This document shows positions 13,331 to 26,283 of a DNA stretch of 64,000 bases, piece after piece. Below the pieces are notes generated by a model, which made no database searches, was not told the DNA's origin, and worked only from the letters and a program-made list of their open reading frames with translations. The translations under genes and the position numbers were made by a program. The stretch's first letter is position 1. Each line of letters begins with the position of its first letter. Source of the DNA: Eonycteris spelaea (lineage: Eukaryota > Chordata > Mammalia > Chiroptera > Pteropodidae); assembly GCA_003508835.1 (NCBI GenBank), contig PUFA01000034.1, forward strand, positions 2,108,001-2,172,000, in the 5' to 3' direction.

Positions 13331-15899
13331 ACGTGGACCCGTGTGGGAGAGCGTGGAATGGTGCGGACGGATCCGCGAGTCTGACGTCAGAAGCCGTCAG
13401 ACACAGAGGAGAACGTTCCGAAGCGGAGTCCATGTGCGCCCAGCACCCGCGCACCCGACGCAGCAAGACTGCTCCCTGCTGTGAGAAGCCAGAGGTCACC
13501 CTTGGGGGGGGAGCGGGGGAGGGGCACGGAGGCCTTCTCGCCCTGCATCTGGGTGCTGTCACGCTGGGTGCTGTCAACACCCAGCACGCTGACACTTAAG
13601 ATTTGGACCCTTCTTGTGCTCTACCAGACTTCTGATTTTTTCTTTCTTTTAACTACACGAAAGGGTAAAACAGAAGTGTCAGCTTCCGCTTCATTGCATA
13701 GCCTCGTAATCGGCTGAAACCGCTTGGGAATGACCTGGGGGCCTGCCCCCTGCTTTAGAGAGGAAAAAGTCAGGCCTTCTTTGATCCCTAGCCAAAACGG
13801 TCTTATGAACTCCACCTAAAAGTGGCTCTCACCAACGGCGGGACAAGCAGGCTAATTAGAGCCAGGAAGAAGAGCTGTTGATCATCATATCTCAAGACGA
13901 ATGCTGCCATTTTCAGCACGTGCCGCTGCTCCCACCTCTTTCCCGGTTCCTAGATAATATTTGCCGAGAACAAGAGGCCTCATTCAATCACCTTGGCGGA
14001 TGCTTCGCGAAGAGTTTACTTGGAGCGGGGACCAGGAAGTCATGTCGCACAAGGCGACACTCTGTGGATGTTCTACACTGGAGAGGTTGGACGAAGTCCA
14101 AGAAGCATCTCGCCTCTCCTGCAAAGGGCGTTTCCAAGCTAGATGTTTCCGAGCCTTGAACTCTGTGGCTCCAACGCCTACCTGTCACGGGACTAACGTC
14201 AAAACAACGTTCTTTATGAGAGAATCATGGTCCTCTTAGAGGAATAGTGTGACGCCTCGTTTTCCTCAAGGATGTCAACCCTCCCCCATCGCCAGGCGAC
14301 TCCAGGTGGGTGTTGAACAGGCAAACGGGTGCGCCACCTGCTTATCCAGGAGCTCGCTCTCAAGGCGATCCCACCCAACGTTTACGGAACCTCCTCCCGG
14401 AGGAAGCTGGAGAGTCCACGTCTCCTTCGAAAGCTCCCTGATCAGGCAGAAGCCTACAGCGTGTCACCTGCACGATGACAACTGCTTGGTCATACTGAGT
14501 GTGAAACCATCAGCCTCCACTGAAGGAGGCGCAGAGGAAGACTTAAAACACGTTTGCATGAGCGCGGGTGGGCTCTGTGCGTCCAGAAGGACCGCCCAGA
14601 AGGACCGCCCTACCGGAACGGATAGGCTGGGGTCTGTGCATCACTCGGCACGTTCTATGGTGCACGTCCCTGGGACCTCTTTCAGCCCTACCGAGTCTAA
14701 ATTCTGGGCACGGGGTCCAGGAATTTGTATATTTAATAAGCTCTTAAGAGTTTGAGATCACTGCACTGTGCTTCCATAAAACCCCCTGAGACATCCCTGA
14801 GCGGGCCTTAGCACGGACACACTTTCTCCTGAGCAATTGGTGATTTTTATCCCCGAACGTAGCAGAATGAGTCCCTGACACAGTTCCCTTTCCAGGCTGG
14901 CTTCCAGGAAGCTTAGGGAGTCATCTGGGCCCATCGTAGCATGAGTCTTGGTAACAGGCAATCTTTTCATTTCATCCCTCATTAAGGTTTATGTCCCCAC
15001 ACTTTTATTCTTCATTCTTTTGTCCTCTTTTTAATTTACACTGTGAGACGTAAGCACGAATACCTATTCTATTCAGAGATGGAAATAGTACCTCTTCGTG
15101 TCAATTCGCATAATAACGCACAAAGAAAATAGCTACGGCCCCTCCCTCCCCCGTGAAGTCCACACTGCGCATCCTCACATTCCTCCCGGGACTTAGGTCA
15201 CTTTGGTCCTCCCTACGCGACAGTCAAGGAGCAGGGGTTCCCAAAGGGGGAGCCACGTGCCCAGATCATGTAACTGGTGAGGGGGATGCGGGGTTCACAG
15301 CCCAGGCTTGGTTGGCTCCACCCCCGGCTCACAACACTTACACTGCTTTTCCCAGTATCACCTGGCAAGGTTTGGGAACCGTTTAATTCCTTCTCGAAAT
15401 GTTCTACTTTTTTGACCCCTGATGGAGGCAAAGGCACTGGTACCCACAATGCCTTGGCCCGGTCCAGACCTCCTGCATCTTTCTCCAGCCTCCTTTTTCT
15501 TCAAGTAACTCGAACGATTGTCTCTTTCTTAAAACCAAAAAAGAGACTAACTGAAACGCTCATGGAAAGAGACAATGGAACCAAATTCAACAATGATAAA
15601 ATAATGGAAACACCAATGGCATGATATAGAATATAAAGCAAATATCAAAAATGAATACATACACCCAGTTCACAGAAAAAGAAACTCTCCAAAACACATT
15701 GTTTAATGGCAGGAAAAAGCAATAAAACCATATGAACATTTTTTCCAAATGCTCTGTAGTTTGAGAAAAAAAAAAATGTTGAATGCTTCAATTCTTTCGG
15801 AGCTCACTTAGGGAATTTATTTTGAGGCTCTAACCTGATATGTTCCCCAAATTGTCAACCAATATTCCAGACTTTAATTGCCACCCCCTCCTTTTCCTT

Positions 15900-18320
15900 A
15901 ATAATAGTGTGAGAGATAATTCACCCGTTTAGAGGACACAGCTCAGCAGCGTTCAGTATGTTCACGGAGCTGGGCCGCCGCCGCCACCCTCCGTTCGGGA
16001 CCCTTTTTTCCTCCTCTCACCAAAAAGAAATCTCATCCCATTAGTCACTCACTCCTCACCCTCCAGCCCCCCATGACTTGACCACGAACCCACTTTCTGT
16101 CTCGATGGATTTGCCTATTCTGGGTGGTCCATACACGTGAGACCATACAGCGTGTGGCTCCCTCGTGACTGGCTTCTTTCCCTTAGCAAGATGATTCCAA
16201 GGTTCATTCGTGCCATAGAGCATCGACACTCAATTTCTTTTTAGGGCTGAAAAATATCCCATTGTGTGGACATACCCCTTTTATTTACCCACTCATCCGC
16301 TGTTCGGCATTTGGGTTGTTTCTACTTTGTGCCGTTACGAATAAGGCTGTCATGAGCATTCAGGCACAACTTTTGGTGTGGATGTATCTTTTTCTGTATT
16401 TCTCTTGGGAATATGCTTAGACATGGAATTGCTGAGTCATGTGATAATTCTACGTTTAACCCTTTGAGGGACTGCCAGACTGTTTTCCAAAGGCTCTGCA
16501 CCATTTGACGTTTCCATCAGCAGTGTACAGGGTTCCAATTTCTCCACATCCTCACGGACACTTGTCATCATCTGTCTGTTTGATTATGGCCATCCTAGCG
16601 GGTACAGGTATAAAGTGGTATCTCATTGTGGTTTTCACTTGCATTTCCCTGATGACTAGTGATGCTGAGTAAGTTTTCATGTGTTTATTGACATTTATAC
16701 ATCTACTCTGCAGAAATGTATATTATTTGCCCATATTTTAATTGGGTTATTTATACTTTTATTAGTGACTTGTGCGAATTCTTTACTTAGCCTAGATATA
16801 GGTCCCTTATGACATATGTGATTTGCAAAGATTTTCTCCTGTTCCGCGAATTGTCTTTCCCTTTCTTGATGGTATCCTCTGAAGCACAGTTTGAAATTTC
16901 GATGATCTCTGAGTCTTTTTGTTTGTTGTTGTTTTTGGTGTCATACCCCCGAAATCATTGCTTAATCCAACGTCAAGAAGAGTTACACCTATGTTCGCTG
17001 CTAACAGCTTTATAGTGTTAGCTCTTCCATCTAGGTTGTAATTTCGAGTTAATTTTTGCATATGGCGTCAGGCAGAGACTCAACTGCGTGCTTTCGCACG
17101 TGGGTATTCAGCTGTCCCAGCACAACTGGCTGACAAGACTATTCTTTCCCATTGAATGATCTTGGCACTCTGGTCAAAAATCAATCGACCACAGAGATAT
17201 GGATTTATTTATAGGTCCTCGGTTCTATTCTACTGACCTACATGTTTATCTTGTGTCAGTACAACTCAGTCTGGATTACTGTCGCTTTGCAGTAGGTTTT
17301 GAAATCAAGAAATAGAAGTGCAGATTTATTCTTTTTCGAGATTTTTTTGTTTGACATCGTCCCTTGAATGTCCATATGAATTTTATGATCGGTTTATCAA
17401 TTTCTGTAAAGAAATCAGAGGGATTTTTGGTTTGGGTTGTGTTGACTGTATACATCAATTTAGGGAATAATATCATCTTAATAGTATTAATTTTCCTGAT
17501 CCATGAGAATGGATGTCTTTCCATTTATTTAGGTCTCCTTTAATTTCTTTCAATAATATTTTATAGCTTTTGGAATGTAAGTTTTATACTTTTTTGTTGA
17601 ATTATTCCTATTTTATTCTATTTGATAATATTATAGTGGAAATTTTTTCCAGATTTCATTTCTGGTTTGTTCATTCTTACTGTATAGAAATACAATTGAT
17701 TTTTGAATATTGATCTTATATCCTGCTAGTTACTGAACTTATTAGTTCCAATAGTTTTTTAGGGGTTGCCTCAGGATTTTACGTATATGAAATTATGTCT
17801 TCTGTGAATAGAGTTTAACTTCTTCCTTTCAATGTAAATATCTTTTATTTCTTTTTCTTAACTAATTCTCCATCACAATGTTTATTAGTAGTGGTGAGAA
17901 TGGGCATCCTTATCTTCTTCCTGAACTGGAACACTTTGGTCTTTCACAATTAAGAATGATCTTAATTGTGGGGTTTGCAAAAATGGCCTTTATCGGGCTG
18001 AGGAAGTTTTCTTCAATACCTGGTTTGTTGATTATTGTTATTGTGAAACAGTGTCGAATTTTTTCAAATGCTTTTTTATGTCAAGTGTCTATTGAGATGA
18101 TTATGTGGTTTTTGTCCTTTATTCCATTGAAATGGCGTATTACATAAATTGATTTTTGTGTGCTCAACTAACTTTGTGTGCCTGAGATGAATTCTACTAG
18201 TTCATGGTATATAATGCTTTTTATACGTTTCTAGATTAATTTGCTAATGTTTTGTTGAGGACTTTTTATCTCTATCAATAAGAAATATCAGTCTATAGTT
18301 TTCTTTCCTTGTGACGTTTT
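15900..18320 (-). mobile_element. Old 5'-truncated L1, antisense, ORF2 3' part plus downstream sequence
   Basis: The + strand reads as the reverse complement of mammalian L1: for example TTGGGTTGTTTCTACTTTGTG near 16311 and CATTTCCCTGATGACTAGTGA near 16643. The minus strand between about 17276 and 17524 translates to a decayed ORF2 C-terminal segment (HPFSWIRKINTIKMILFPK, then KFIWTFKG). Frameshifts and stops throughout show a long-dead copy. The L1 3' end is at the lower coordinate. Confidence 0.9.
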
Positions 18321-18329
18321 TGTCTGGTT

Positions 18330-19350
18330 TTGTGATTGCCTCCATTTTTTTAAATGTTTGTGATGCCCTTCTACCAATAACATTTTTATAGACAGAATTC
18401 CTTTCTAGGCTGGCCATTCCGTTTCACACATCGATGGCCTTATGCCACTCCCCTACTCCTTGTATTATTGTAGCATTTCTACGATATTGACAAGAAGTGG
18501 ACTCTTCATTTCCTGTGTTGCTCAGAGTGAGCGCATTGTGCCTGTCTGCACTGCAGATGAACTTCATAAGCCTTCTGTCAAAACATTCCAACGAGTTTTT
18601 CGTTGGAATTTTTTTTTTAATTGCAACAACACTAAAAATATTAACTTGATGAGAATTGACACGTTTTTAATTTTCCATGCTCCCATCCAAGAAAAAGCCA
18701 TGCTTCCCAAACATGCAAGTCTCCTTCCATCTCTCAGGTTTTCCCCTTATGTATGGCGTTTGTATTTATTAATATTGTTATCCTGTGCTTTCTTTCGGGT
18801 TTTGTTACTACTTTCTACTTTCTTGTTATTGTTGCCACATAGTGATTCTATCCTATGTCGGCCCTGGGCTGAAGTCTTTGCAATTCCAATAGTTTTAATT
18901 GGACCTTTTGGGTTTTCTGAGCATACAAATCCTATCAGCTGCAAATCATGATTATTTCATCTTTCTTTCCAAAAAAACTGGTTTTATATCTCATTACACG
19001 GCCCCCCCCCCCCCGAGAAACACGTTCGTCATGATGAGAGCAAGACGCTGGTTGGTTTTCCCGCCTTCCGGTGATCGTGACTCACACAGTACTCTTTACC
19101 ATCATGAATCTTCCTCCTGGTCTCACTTTTAAAGGTCTTTCCTGAATACTGGTGTTCGATTTTGTCGCTAACCCACTGAGGTGTTATGCTGCATTAAGGC
19201 TGCTTCATGAATATGAAATTGCCTCCGTTTTATTAAATCACTCCGAGGACATTTTAATCAGGGAATTTAAACACCTCATTGAACAGCTCATTCTTATTCT
19301 CTATCTGACTTTTTGGGAAAAATCTTGATTTTCGAAGGTATAAACATAAA
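18330..19350 (-). mobile_element. Further decayed antisense L1 material
   Basis: Beyond about 18.32 kb the match to the preceding L1 weakens. L1-like phrases then recur around 18900-18960 (TTTTCTGAGCATACAAATCC, CAGCTGCAAATCATGATTA), which correspond to a part of ORF2 already passed near 17.8 kb. This suggests a second copy or an internal rearrangement rather than one collinear element. A run of C bases lies near 18999-19014. Confidence 0.55.
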
Positions 19351-19567
19351 ATAGCTTTTTTCCCCTCCCATCATGGCTACCAGTTTTCCTCTGTCTGAAC
19401 CCCCTTCTCTGCCGCACAGCAGGGCTCTTGGGGGCTTCTTGGTGAGAGCCCAGAACTCTCCTGTCTCTTTCAGTTGTTAGAAGTGATTGATTTCTGTATT
19501 GAAGATTCTGTCCTATTTATTTTTTTCAAGAGATTTATCTACTTAATTTTCAAATGGGTTAAATATT

Positions 19568-19613
19568 GACATACCTTTAAAAATAAAAAATATATATATA
19601 TAAAAGGTATGTC
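19568..19613. repeat. AT-rich inverted repeat (potential cruciform)
   Basis: GACATACCTTT and AAAGGTATGTC form an 11-bp perfect stem around an AT-rich centre containing TATATATATA. Confidence 0.8.
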
Positions 19614-20250
19614 CTTTAAACTCTCTTTCCCTCCCAACCCCATTCCTCATTTGCCCAGGCTTTGCCCTAATAAGTCAATAAATACATATATATAAGTATA
19701 TTTTAATGCAAATTTCTTGCAACCCCTTCCATAATATTTAGGCATGCTCACATAAATTCAAATATATTTCCCCTTTGTACACTGATGGAAACGTATTACA
19801 TACTCTTCTGTTCTTGGGGTTTTTTTGTTTTTGTTTTTGTTTTTGTTTTGAGGTATCCTCGATACTTTCTTGATCAGCATCTGGAGCTTCCTCTTTCTTG
19901 CTTTTACATCTTATTCCATTTGTGGAAAGGTTTAGAACTTTCTAATTGGCCTGGCCAGTTCCTGACAGAGACATTCTGGTGTCTTCAGTGCTCGCTCCCA
20001 GACATGCTGCAGTGAGTCACCTGCCCACAGGCCACCCCGCCCACGTGCGAGCCGATCCAATCCCGGGCTGAAGTCCTGCTGATGACAGAGATCGCAGGGC
20101 TGAAGCATATTTGTTTTTCACTTTGACAGACATCACCAAATGGAATCAATGATGGGGCACTGCTTATTCTTCCTCAGCTTGCCAATTGCTTTTCAAACTT
20201 TTGATATTTTGCCAATTATCAGGAGAAGAAAAGGATCTCGGTGCAGTTTG
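19600..20250 (-). mobile_element. AT-rich old LINE fragments
   Basis: AT-rich text with LINE-like phrases such as the segment around 20120-20220, similar in style to the antisense L1 fragment near 48.3-48.9 kb. Too diverged to assign a subfamily by eye. Confidence 0.4.
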
Positions 20251-23109
20251 GATTTTCGTCCTCTTATGAGACATGAAGTTCCTGGAAAAAGTTCCATTGC
20301 CTACATTTTTCTGCCTTCCCTATGCCCTGCCCTCGCCTGCAGGCTTCTTCCCCGGAGTCCCTCCAGGGGACCGCCGTCACCCACACCCGACTCGGCTGGA
20401 TTGCGCTTTGCCGTCTGCGATTTATGCTCCACTCATGGTCCCTCTTCTCCCTGTGCTCGTCATTAACCATTTCCCCAACGGGAATAGCTAGCTCGTTCTT
20501 CGAGCTTCTGGCCCTCTTCTTCCCTTGCGGGCTTTCTTCCTGTCGCAGAGACGTGGGTCAATAGATGGCTGTAGATGAAGGTCCCACCATTCCCCGGCTT
20601 TTCAATACCCTCTTATAAAGACGAAACGTGCTCAACCTGTCTGGACCACTGTCCAGTTCCCGGGTTTCCAATCAATGTCATCGACTTCTGTGCATCGTCA
20701 GGAAGAAGCCGCTGCTCACACGTGGCCGGTCGCAGTCCACTTCGTCTGTACGTGGTTTGGTCACTGTGCCTGACCCGCTCGCCATCTTGTGTGTGAGCAT
20801 CCCAGCCTGCGACGGTGTATAACTTCCGGGGGTACCAGGCAGTGGGAAGAGGTGGCCACAGAGCCGAGAGGCCTGGACACGGCTTGGCTGGAACTCAGCA
20901 GGCCCGTGGCCTTGAGACTGCGTCTCGCCTCACAGTGCTGCAGCGCTCTGGACTCGAAAGAGATGTGGCTTGGTTTAGAAAGTTCTTGCTTAGGCGCCGC
21001 TCGATGAGTCGTTACTGTAATTAGTACCCAACCTTGCATGCTTGTTCTGGTGAGTTCGGATCCTGTCCCAATGACCCCTTTTCAAGTCCCGCTTCCTGAA
21101 GCCAAATGTGCTGTCTCTCTCTGATCTCAGGCCCACTTCTCCCGCAGATTCCTGATTTTTTCCCTCCAGGGTATCGGTTCAAAAGCCTTGAAGGAAACTC
21201 AAGGTTGTTCTTTACTTTTCTCCCTCCTGAGCCAAAAGACAGCCAACGAATCCTGTTTGGAACTTTGTGTCCCACCACCCTGGAGCTTGCCAGCTGGCTC
21301 CTTCGAGCCTCTGCTCAACTTCTTGTCGGAGAGGCCCCCAACCCTCGTCCCCCACAGAACCTGGACCCCCCTTGTTGTTCTGCACAGCTGCCTTCCCACT
21401 CACTGGAGAGTCCCCATCCACCCCTTTAGGCGCCAAACCCATCATTTTCTGCACAGCCACGGTGCTGGTTCCTCGAGGACCCCCCCTTTCCCTCAAAGCC
21501 CTGGGGGAACCACCCCCACACCTCCTGAAGCCAACACTGCCCCCTGTGGCCACGATTAGATGGGGCTTCACCCCAACAGGCAGAGCGTCTAGGTACCTGC
21601 CCCTTGCCTCAAATTACCCCTTCTGATCCTGCTTCTCCTCGCCACTTGCTCCCCAATTTCTGAGTGTCCACTTCAGATTCTCCCAGCACCCCGCTCTCCT
21701 CTCTTTGGGTATTCCGTTTCCTTCCTCTCCTTCGTTCACACTGAGAACACCAAGATGCTCCCAGCGCATCTCCGGGGGACGACAGCAGCCCTCTTTGGGG
21801 TCACCTGACCTCCCACGTGTTCTACAATGGCTTCGTGCTATGTCTGCGATGCTCACAGCGCAGATCATCCCCACGGCAGAGCGCGTCCCAGCCAGCTGCC
21901 CCGGCTCCTGTCCTCTCTGGGGCTTTTCTCCCAAACCAGAAACGTCATCTGTTTCCCCCTCTGCTACCTAAAATCCTCCTCCTCAGCTTTCACACCTTGC
22001 TCCATAAAACAAAACAAAAAAACCCATGCTCCATCCGGCAACCCCCCCACCACCACCAAGCCCAAGGCCCAGCAGCAGGCACCGACCTCTGCAGCCCTCT
22101 GGGGTGTTCTGACTGACCAGGGAGTGAAGCTCCTACACCCAGGACTCCCCACAATCTGTTGTTCACCCCAAATCTTTCCTGCAAAGAACGGCCTTGCTCT
22201 TAACTTGCCCCCTGCCTTGTAGCATTGCTCCCTCCCATGGCCCGGATGCAAGCCAGGCCTGGTCTTACCGGGCCTCCCCGGCACCCAGGGGTCCTGCATC
22301 AGAGTGGGTGCCCAGCTCCCTTGTCTAGATTCACTGCACGCACTCAACCCCGGGGGGAGGGGTCCTCTCTCCACATCCGTCTCCCACCTTCCTTCCCTCC
22401 CTCACTTCATTCCCTTGTTAAGAGGTGGAAGGGGACAGTGGCAGGATGGTACTGGCCTCATTCCCCTCTCGCCCCTCTCCTGACACCCCCACCTCCCACC
22501 TGCCTCGGCTGTGCCCCCATCAGGAGTCCGGTCTGCCTCTGACCTGAGGCAACACTGCCCAGACCTGGCCAAGCGTGGGGCAGCACTGGGGGCTCCCCAG
22601 TGGCCCTGCTGAGGCTCTGGTCCCCTAGGACCTCATCAAGGCTGGCCTGTGGACTCACAGCAGAGGCATCTCCGGCCCCACCCTGGACCTCCTGAGTCAG
22701 ACCTTGCATCTTAGCGAGAGCCCTGGCCAACTCCTGCCCCCGAACGCCTCAGAAGCCCTGGCCTAGGGGACGTGCCTCCCGTGTTCACTGTGCCACCATC
22801 TCCCCGCCCCCAGCATCTGACGTTTGTGGCCGCTCTCCTCCCCGCCCCCAACCTTCCCTCCTATGTTCTGACTTCCCAGGCCTCTGACTCATGCAAGGAG
22901 GCCCTGGCCTGCAGCCCAGTGCCAGGAGGTTTAACAGCGACTCCCGGCTCGTGTGTCCAAAGCCAGAGAGCTAGCCCTGATAGAGCAGACCAGAACCCCG
23001 ACTCCTGCCCGATTCCCCCGGGCCAGCCGTCAGCCACAGCCTCTTTGACCACGTCACATGGGCCTCAGGTTCCCCCAACAAACACATCAGACAGACGAGC
23101 TGTGACCCT

Positions 23110-23290
23110 CACCCGGGGCAAGTTCCCGGGCTCCCCGGCCTGCAGCTTCCTCACCTATAAAATGAGGGTGATCATCGCATCCTCCTCGTGGAGGGAGCCC
23201 ACCCATTCATTCGTCGTCATAAACCACATCTGTGCTGTGTGTGCCCAGCATCAGGGACGACAATGAGCAGAACAGCCCAAGCCCTGCCCC
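23110..23290 (+). mobile_element. MIR-like fragment
   Basis: CAGCTTCCTCACCTATAAAATGAGGGTGATCATCG is a MIR core phrase. The continuation is diverged. Confidence 0.5.
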
Positions 23291-23716
23291 ACCCCCACCC
23301 CGGAGCAGCCTGGGACGAGGGGCGTGGGCAGGCGTGGAGCAAGGGCAGAGACGCAGCCAGCACATGCCAGGCATGGCCAGCAGGCCACAGTGCTTGCTGT
23401 GCAAGTGAACGAACGAACGCATGAATGAATGCTATGCACAGGCAGCTTCGCCATAAGCCCCTCCTTCCAATCACAGAGCGGCCTCTGGGGGGAGGTCCAC
23501 CCTGAAGCCACCCAGAACAGAAAGATGTGGGCCTTAAAGACGAGCTTCAGAAGCTCATGAGAAGCCTCGGGTAGGGATGCTGTCAGACTTTCCAGCCGTC
23601 CGAGAATAAAGAGGAGTTGGAGTGATGATCAAAATATTTCTGATTCAGAACACATCTGCCTGAAATAAGCAATAATTGAACAGCACTAGAGTTGTGTTTC
23701 AGAGTTTCAGAGATTC

Positions 23717-23738
23717 TGTGTGTGTGTGTGTGTGTGTG
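23717..23738. repeat. GT dinucleotide repeat
   Basis: Uninterrupted GT units over about 22 bp. Confidence 0.95.
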
Positions 23739-25956
23739 ATGGTCTTTAACACGGCATGATTTGGAAGATACTTTCTCTGGGTTATAGAGCCCGCTTGTTT
23801 AAAGGAAAGGACAGGGAGGGTTTGAGAGCCATCCCCAGGGCACCTGTCATTCCCTCCAAGGACTCCCTGAGCCTCCCCACATGACAGAATTTGAGAGCTA
23901 ATGGAGCCCCAGAGAACGCCTGCCCGGCCGCGCATTTCCTGGGAGGAGAACTGAGGCCCTGACTGCCCAGCGTAAGTCGGTGAGACAGGCAGCAGGCGAG
24001 GGGGCCTGAACCCAGGCGCCCTGGCTCCGGGCCCGGTGCCCTTCACAGTACATGACGGAGGCCTCGTGAGTTCACGGCGCCGCACAGGAAACCCAGGCCG
24101 TGGGTGCTGACAGCTCGGGGCAGAACGAGTCTCCCATGCAAGGCGCCAACATAAGGAGGCCGGACGCCCAAGGCCGCACGCGGCCCAGCCCGTCCACGCC
24201 ACCGTCAGGACAGATGGGTGGCCGCCAGGGCCTGGGGGGCACTACACGGAGCACGGGGAAACTCGGGGTGAAGGGGTGTCCCGTGCCTCTGTTGGGCGGT
24301 GGTTTCGTGAACTGTACGCGTTCGTCGGAACTCAGAACCATACACTGACAAGGGAAAAGTCTCCCATATGCAAATGACACCTGAATCTTTTAAAAAGCAG
24401 CCTGAAATAATAATGCCGATGATGATGATGACGACGACAGTAACCTTGAACGCCAAAAGGCAGTCTGTGTTCGGGCCCAGGGCAGGGGGCCTTCGAGACG
24501 TCCCACGGTCAGAGCAGGGAGAAGCCCCATCGGCTTCGGTGGAGAGTCTCCTACTGCAGACTCTCCGGGGAGGTTTTCCATCTTGGCTCTGTCCCTACTT
24601 CCCCGGCCGGCAGTGGGTGGCAGTGGCCTGTGGCCTGCCCAGTCCCTAAGGCCCACCACCCGCTGTTGGGACAATGCTCCTCATCCCCCCACCGCCCCTC
24701 CACAAACCATCATGAGTCACGGATCCCATTATTCCTCTCACACACGGTCCCCACCCCCGCCTCCACCGGGCTTAGGTGCTCGCCTGCCACACCTGGGCGA
24801 TATCGGTGTGGTACCTGCCCTCTGGTCTCGGCCTCTCAGGCCAGCCTGCCCAGGGTTCCTGAGATCCTGCCACCTTGTCACTCATGGTCAGTAAGGACGA
24901 GGCAGGGACCCAGTTCAGAGACCTCCACAGAGTAGCACACAACACAATCGCCCCCTGTGTTACCCGCCCGTCTTCCACCACAAGACCCTGCCCCACGTGC
25001 TGTCCCCGATCAGCTCTAGGCTGAGAGCGGCCTCGGTATCAGAGTCGACCCAAGCGGGAGGCAAGAAGGCAAGAGAAAGCAAGAGATGTCATGGGGAGGT
25101 CGGAGTCACTGAACCCTAAATTCTCCACAGCCCCTGTTCTGACATCTCCAGGGACAGGGAAGTCACTGCTCCCCAAAGTAGCAGCTTCACCTGTGGACAG
25201 GTCTGAACCCAAAGCTGCCCTCTCCCGCCGTCCACACCCTCCCAGCCCCAGGCCTCAGAGAGAGCTGAGGACCTCATTCTTCCTGAGTCCTCTCTGCCCA
25301 TCCTATCGGGCGGGTCCCACCAGGGAAGGGGTCCCCCACCCATCTGGCCAGGACATGAACCTCTCGCTCTCTCTCATTCTATGATGTGGCCCGAGGACAA
25401 CCCAGCCTTTCCTGTAATCACACCCCGCGTCGACTCAGGTGGCAGGAACTGTCGCTGGCTGGCAGCCCTTCCTACCCTTCCCAGGGCTCCTTCTTTTGCA
25501 TCCATACATTTTCCTTTCCTGTGATTCGGGTTTCTGGAGTTCCTGTCACTGTTGTGGTTTTTTTTTTTTTTTGCTTCTCTTTTTCTCTTGAATTATTCAG
25601 AAAAGGCTTACTTGAAAATTAGTTAGACAGGCCACTCAAAGCATTTTCCCCAAAAGTGCATCCTCTGAATGGAATAAACAAACCTCAATTGTAAAATGAG
25701 GCTTGAATGCATCCAAATTGCAGTGGTTAAACTGCAAAATTCACTGACAAAGATGCAGTCGCAAGGAGGTGCAAATTGCCTCAAATTTCCTCAGATCCAA
25801 ATGGGAGTGGAAGATCACACTCTGAATGGAATATTTAGCCTGATGACCCTAACCGAAACGTGTTCTCTTTCTATTCTAAAGCACTCAGAACCGGCGAAGT
25901 GTGGGGAGCTCACTCATCTCCAGTCTTCCTGTGGAGAGGCAGTCAGGTCTGTTCCC

Positions 25957-26218
25957 ATGGAGACCAGGTACTCTGAAGACGTGGAAGAGCCCCGGGAGAA
26001 GTCTCCGAGTGGTTCGTGGGAAGTCGACGAACCCGCCAGGGTAAGACCTGAGTTAGGCTCGGAAGAAGAAAGGACGCCCCACGCCGACCAGACTGAAGAC
26101 AACGAACCCCGCAGATACATCCCGATTCAGAGAAACTCTATCTTCAATCACGCCGTGAGACTCAAAAGCAAAGACAAAGCCAGAGATGCTCGGGAGCCAA
26201 AGGCCGGGCTTGCAGCAG
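25957..26218 (+). CDS. NGEF: NGEF (ephexin-1) long-isoform first coding exon
   Basis: Encodes the first 87 residues of ephexin-1, a neuronal Rho-family guanine nucleotide exchange factor that links EphA4 to RhoA and growth-cone collapse. The translation begins METR and keeps family landmarks as I remember the human protein: an acidic stretch near residues 22-52, then IPIQRNSIFN at about 55-64 followed by a basic K/R-rich segment. The ATG at 25957 is chosen because it aligns with the known N terminus. The frame is open upstream to 25696, but that sequence has no family similarity and is probably intron and 5' UTR. The exon ends CAG at 26218 followed by GTCAGT, leaving one base of a split codon; this base plus AT of the next exon gives Asp, as in the human protein. 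The 5' exon edge is uncertain, with AG acceptors ending at 25881 or 25888. No frameshift is seen here. Confidence 0.93.
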
Positions 26219-26239
26219 GTCAGTACCACGGACAGCCGC
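26219..26239 (+). promoter_or_regulatory. Candidate RE1/NRSE (REST-binding element) at the exon donor
   Basis: Beginning with the GT of the NGEF donor, the sequence closely follows the 21-bp RE1 consensus. The left half (TCAG, one off-consensus T, then ACC), the 2-base spacing and the right half (GGACAG) are all present; I count 17 of 21 matches to the canonical element. REST silences neuronal genes in non-neuronal cells and NGEF is mainly neuronal, so the site is functionally plausible. Binding is inferred, not shown. Confidence 0.6.
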
Positions 26240-26258
26240 CTCGGCGGCGGCTGCTGTT

Positions 26259-26283
26259 GTCTGTCTGTCTGTCTGTCTGTCTT
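26259..26283. repeat. TCTG tetranucleotide repeat
   Basis: About six TCTG units, 20 bp downstream of the candidate RE1 element in NGEF intronic DNA. Confidence 0.9.

Larger units (their letters stand above)
1..25880. other. Sequence upstream of the first NGEF coding exon
   Basis: No coding exon could be supported here. Candidate frames are short, lack family similarity and overlap repeats. The 5' noncoding exon of the long NGEF transcript should lie in or upstream of this interval but was not identified. Purine-rich simple sequence occurs at 80-127 and A runs at 4809-4821 and 9557-9582. I see nothing definite in 2.5-6.8 kb, 10.4-12.0 kb, 13.35-15.9 kb or 20.3-25.8 kb beyond GC-rich unique-looking sequence. 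The 312-codon minus-strand frame at 12115-13053 is discussed under rejected items. Confidence 0.6.

Noticed and set aside
16807..17524. Small minus-strand frames that look protein-like
   Set aside because: They are decayed L1 ORF2 fragments within the antisense element, not independent genes.
25696..25956. In-frame extension upstream of the NGEF start codon
   Set aside because: The frame is open, but the residues do not match ephexin-1 and probable splice acceptors lie at 25881/25888. The ATG at 25957 fits the known N terminus.
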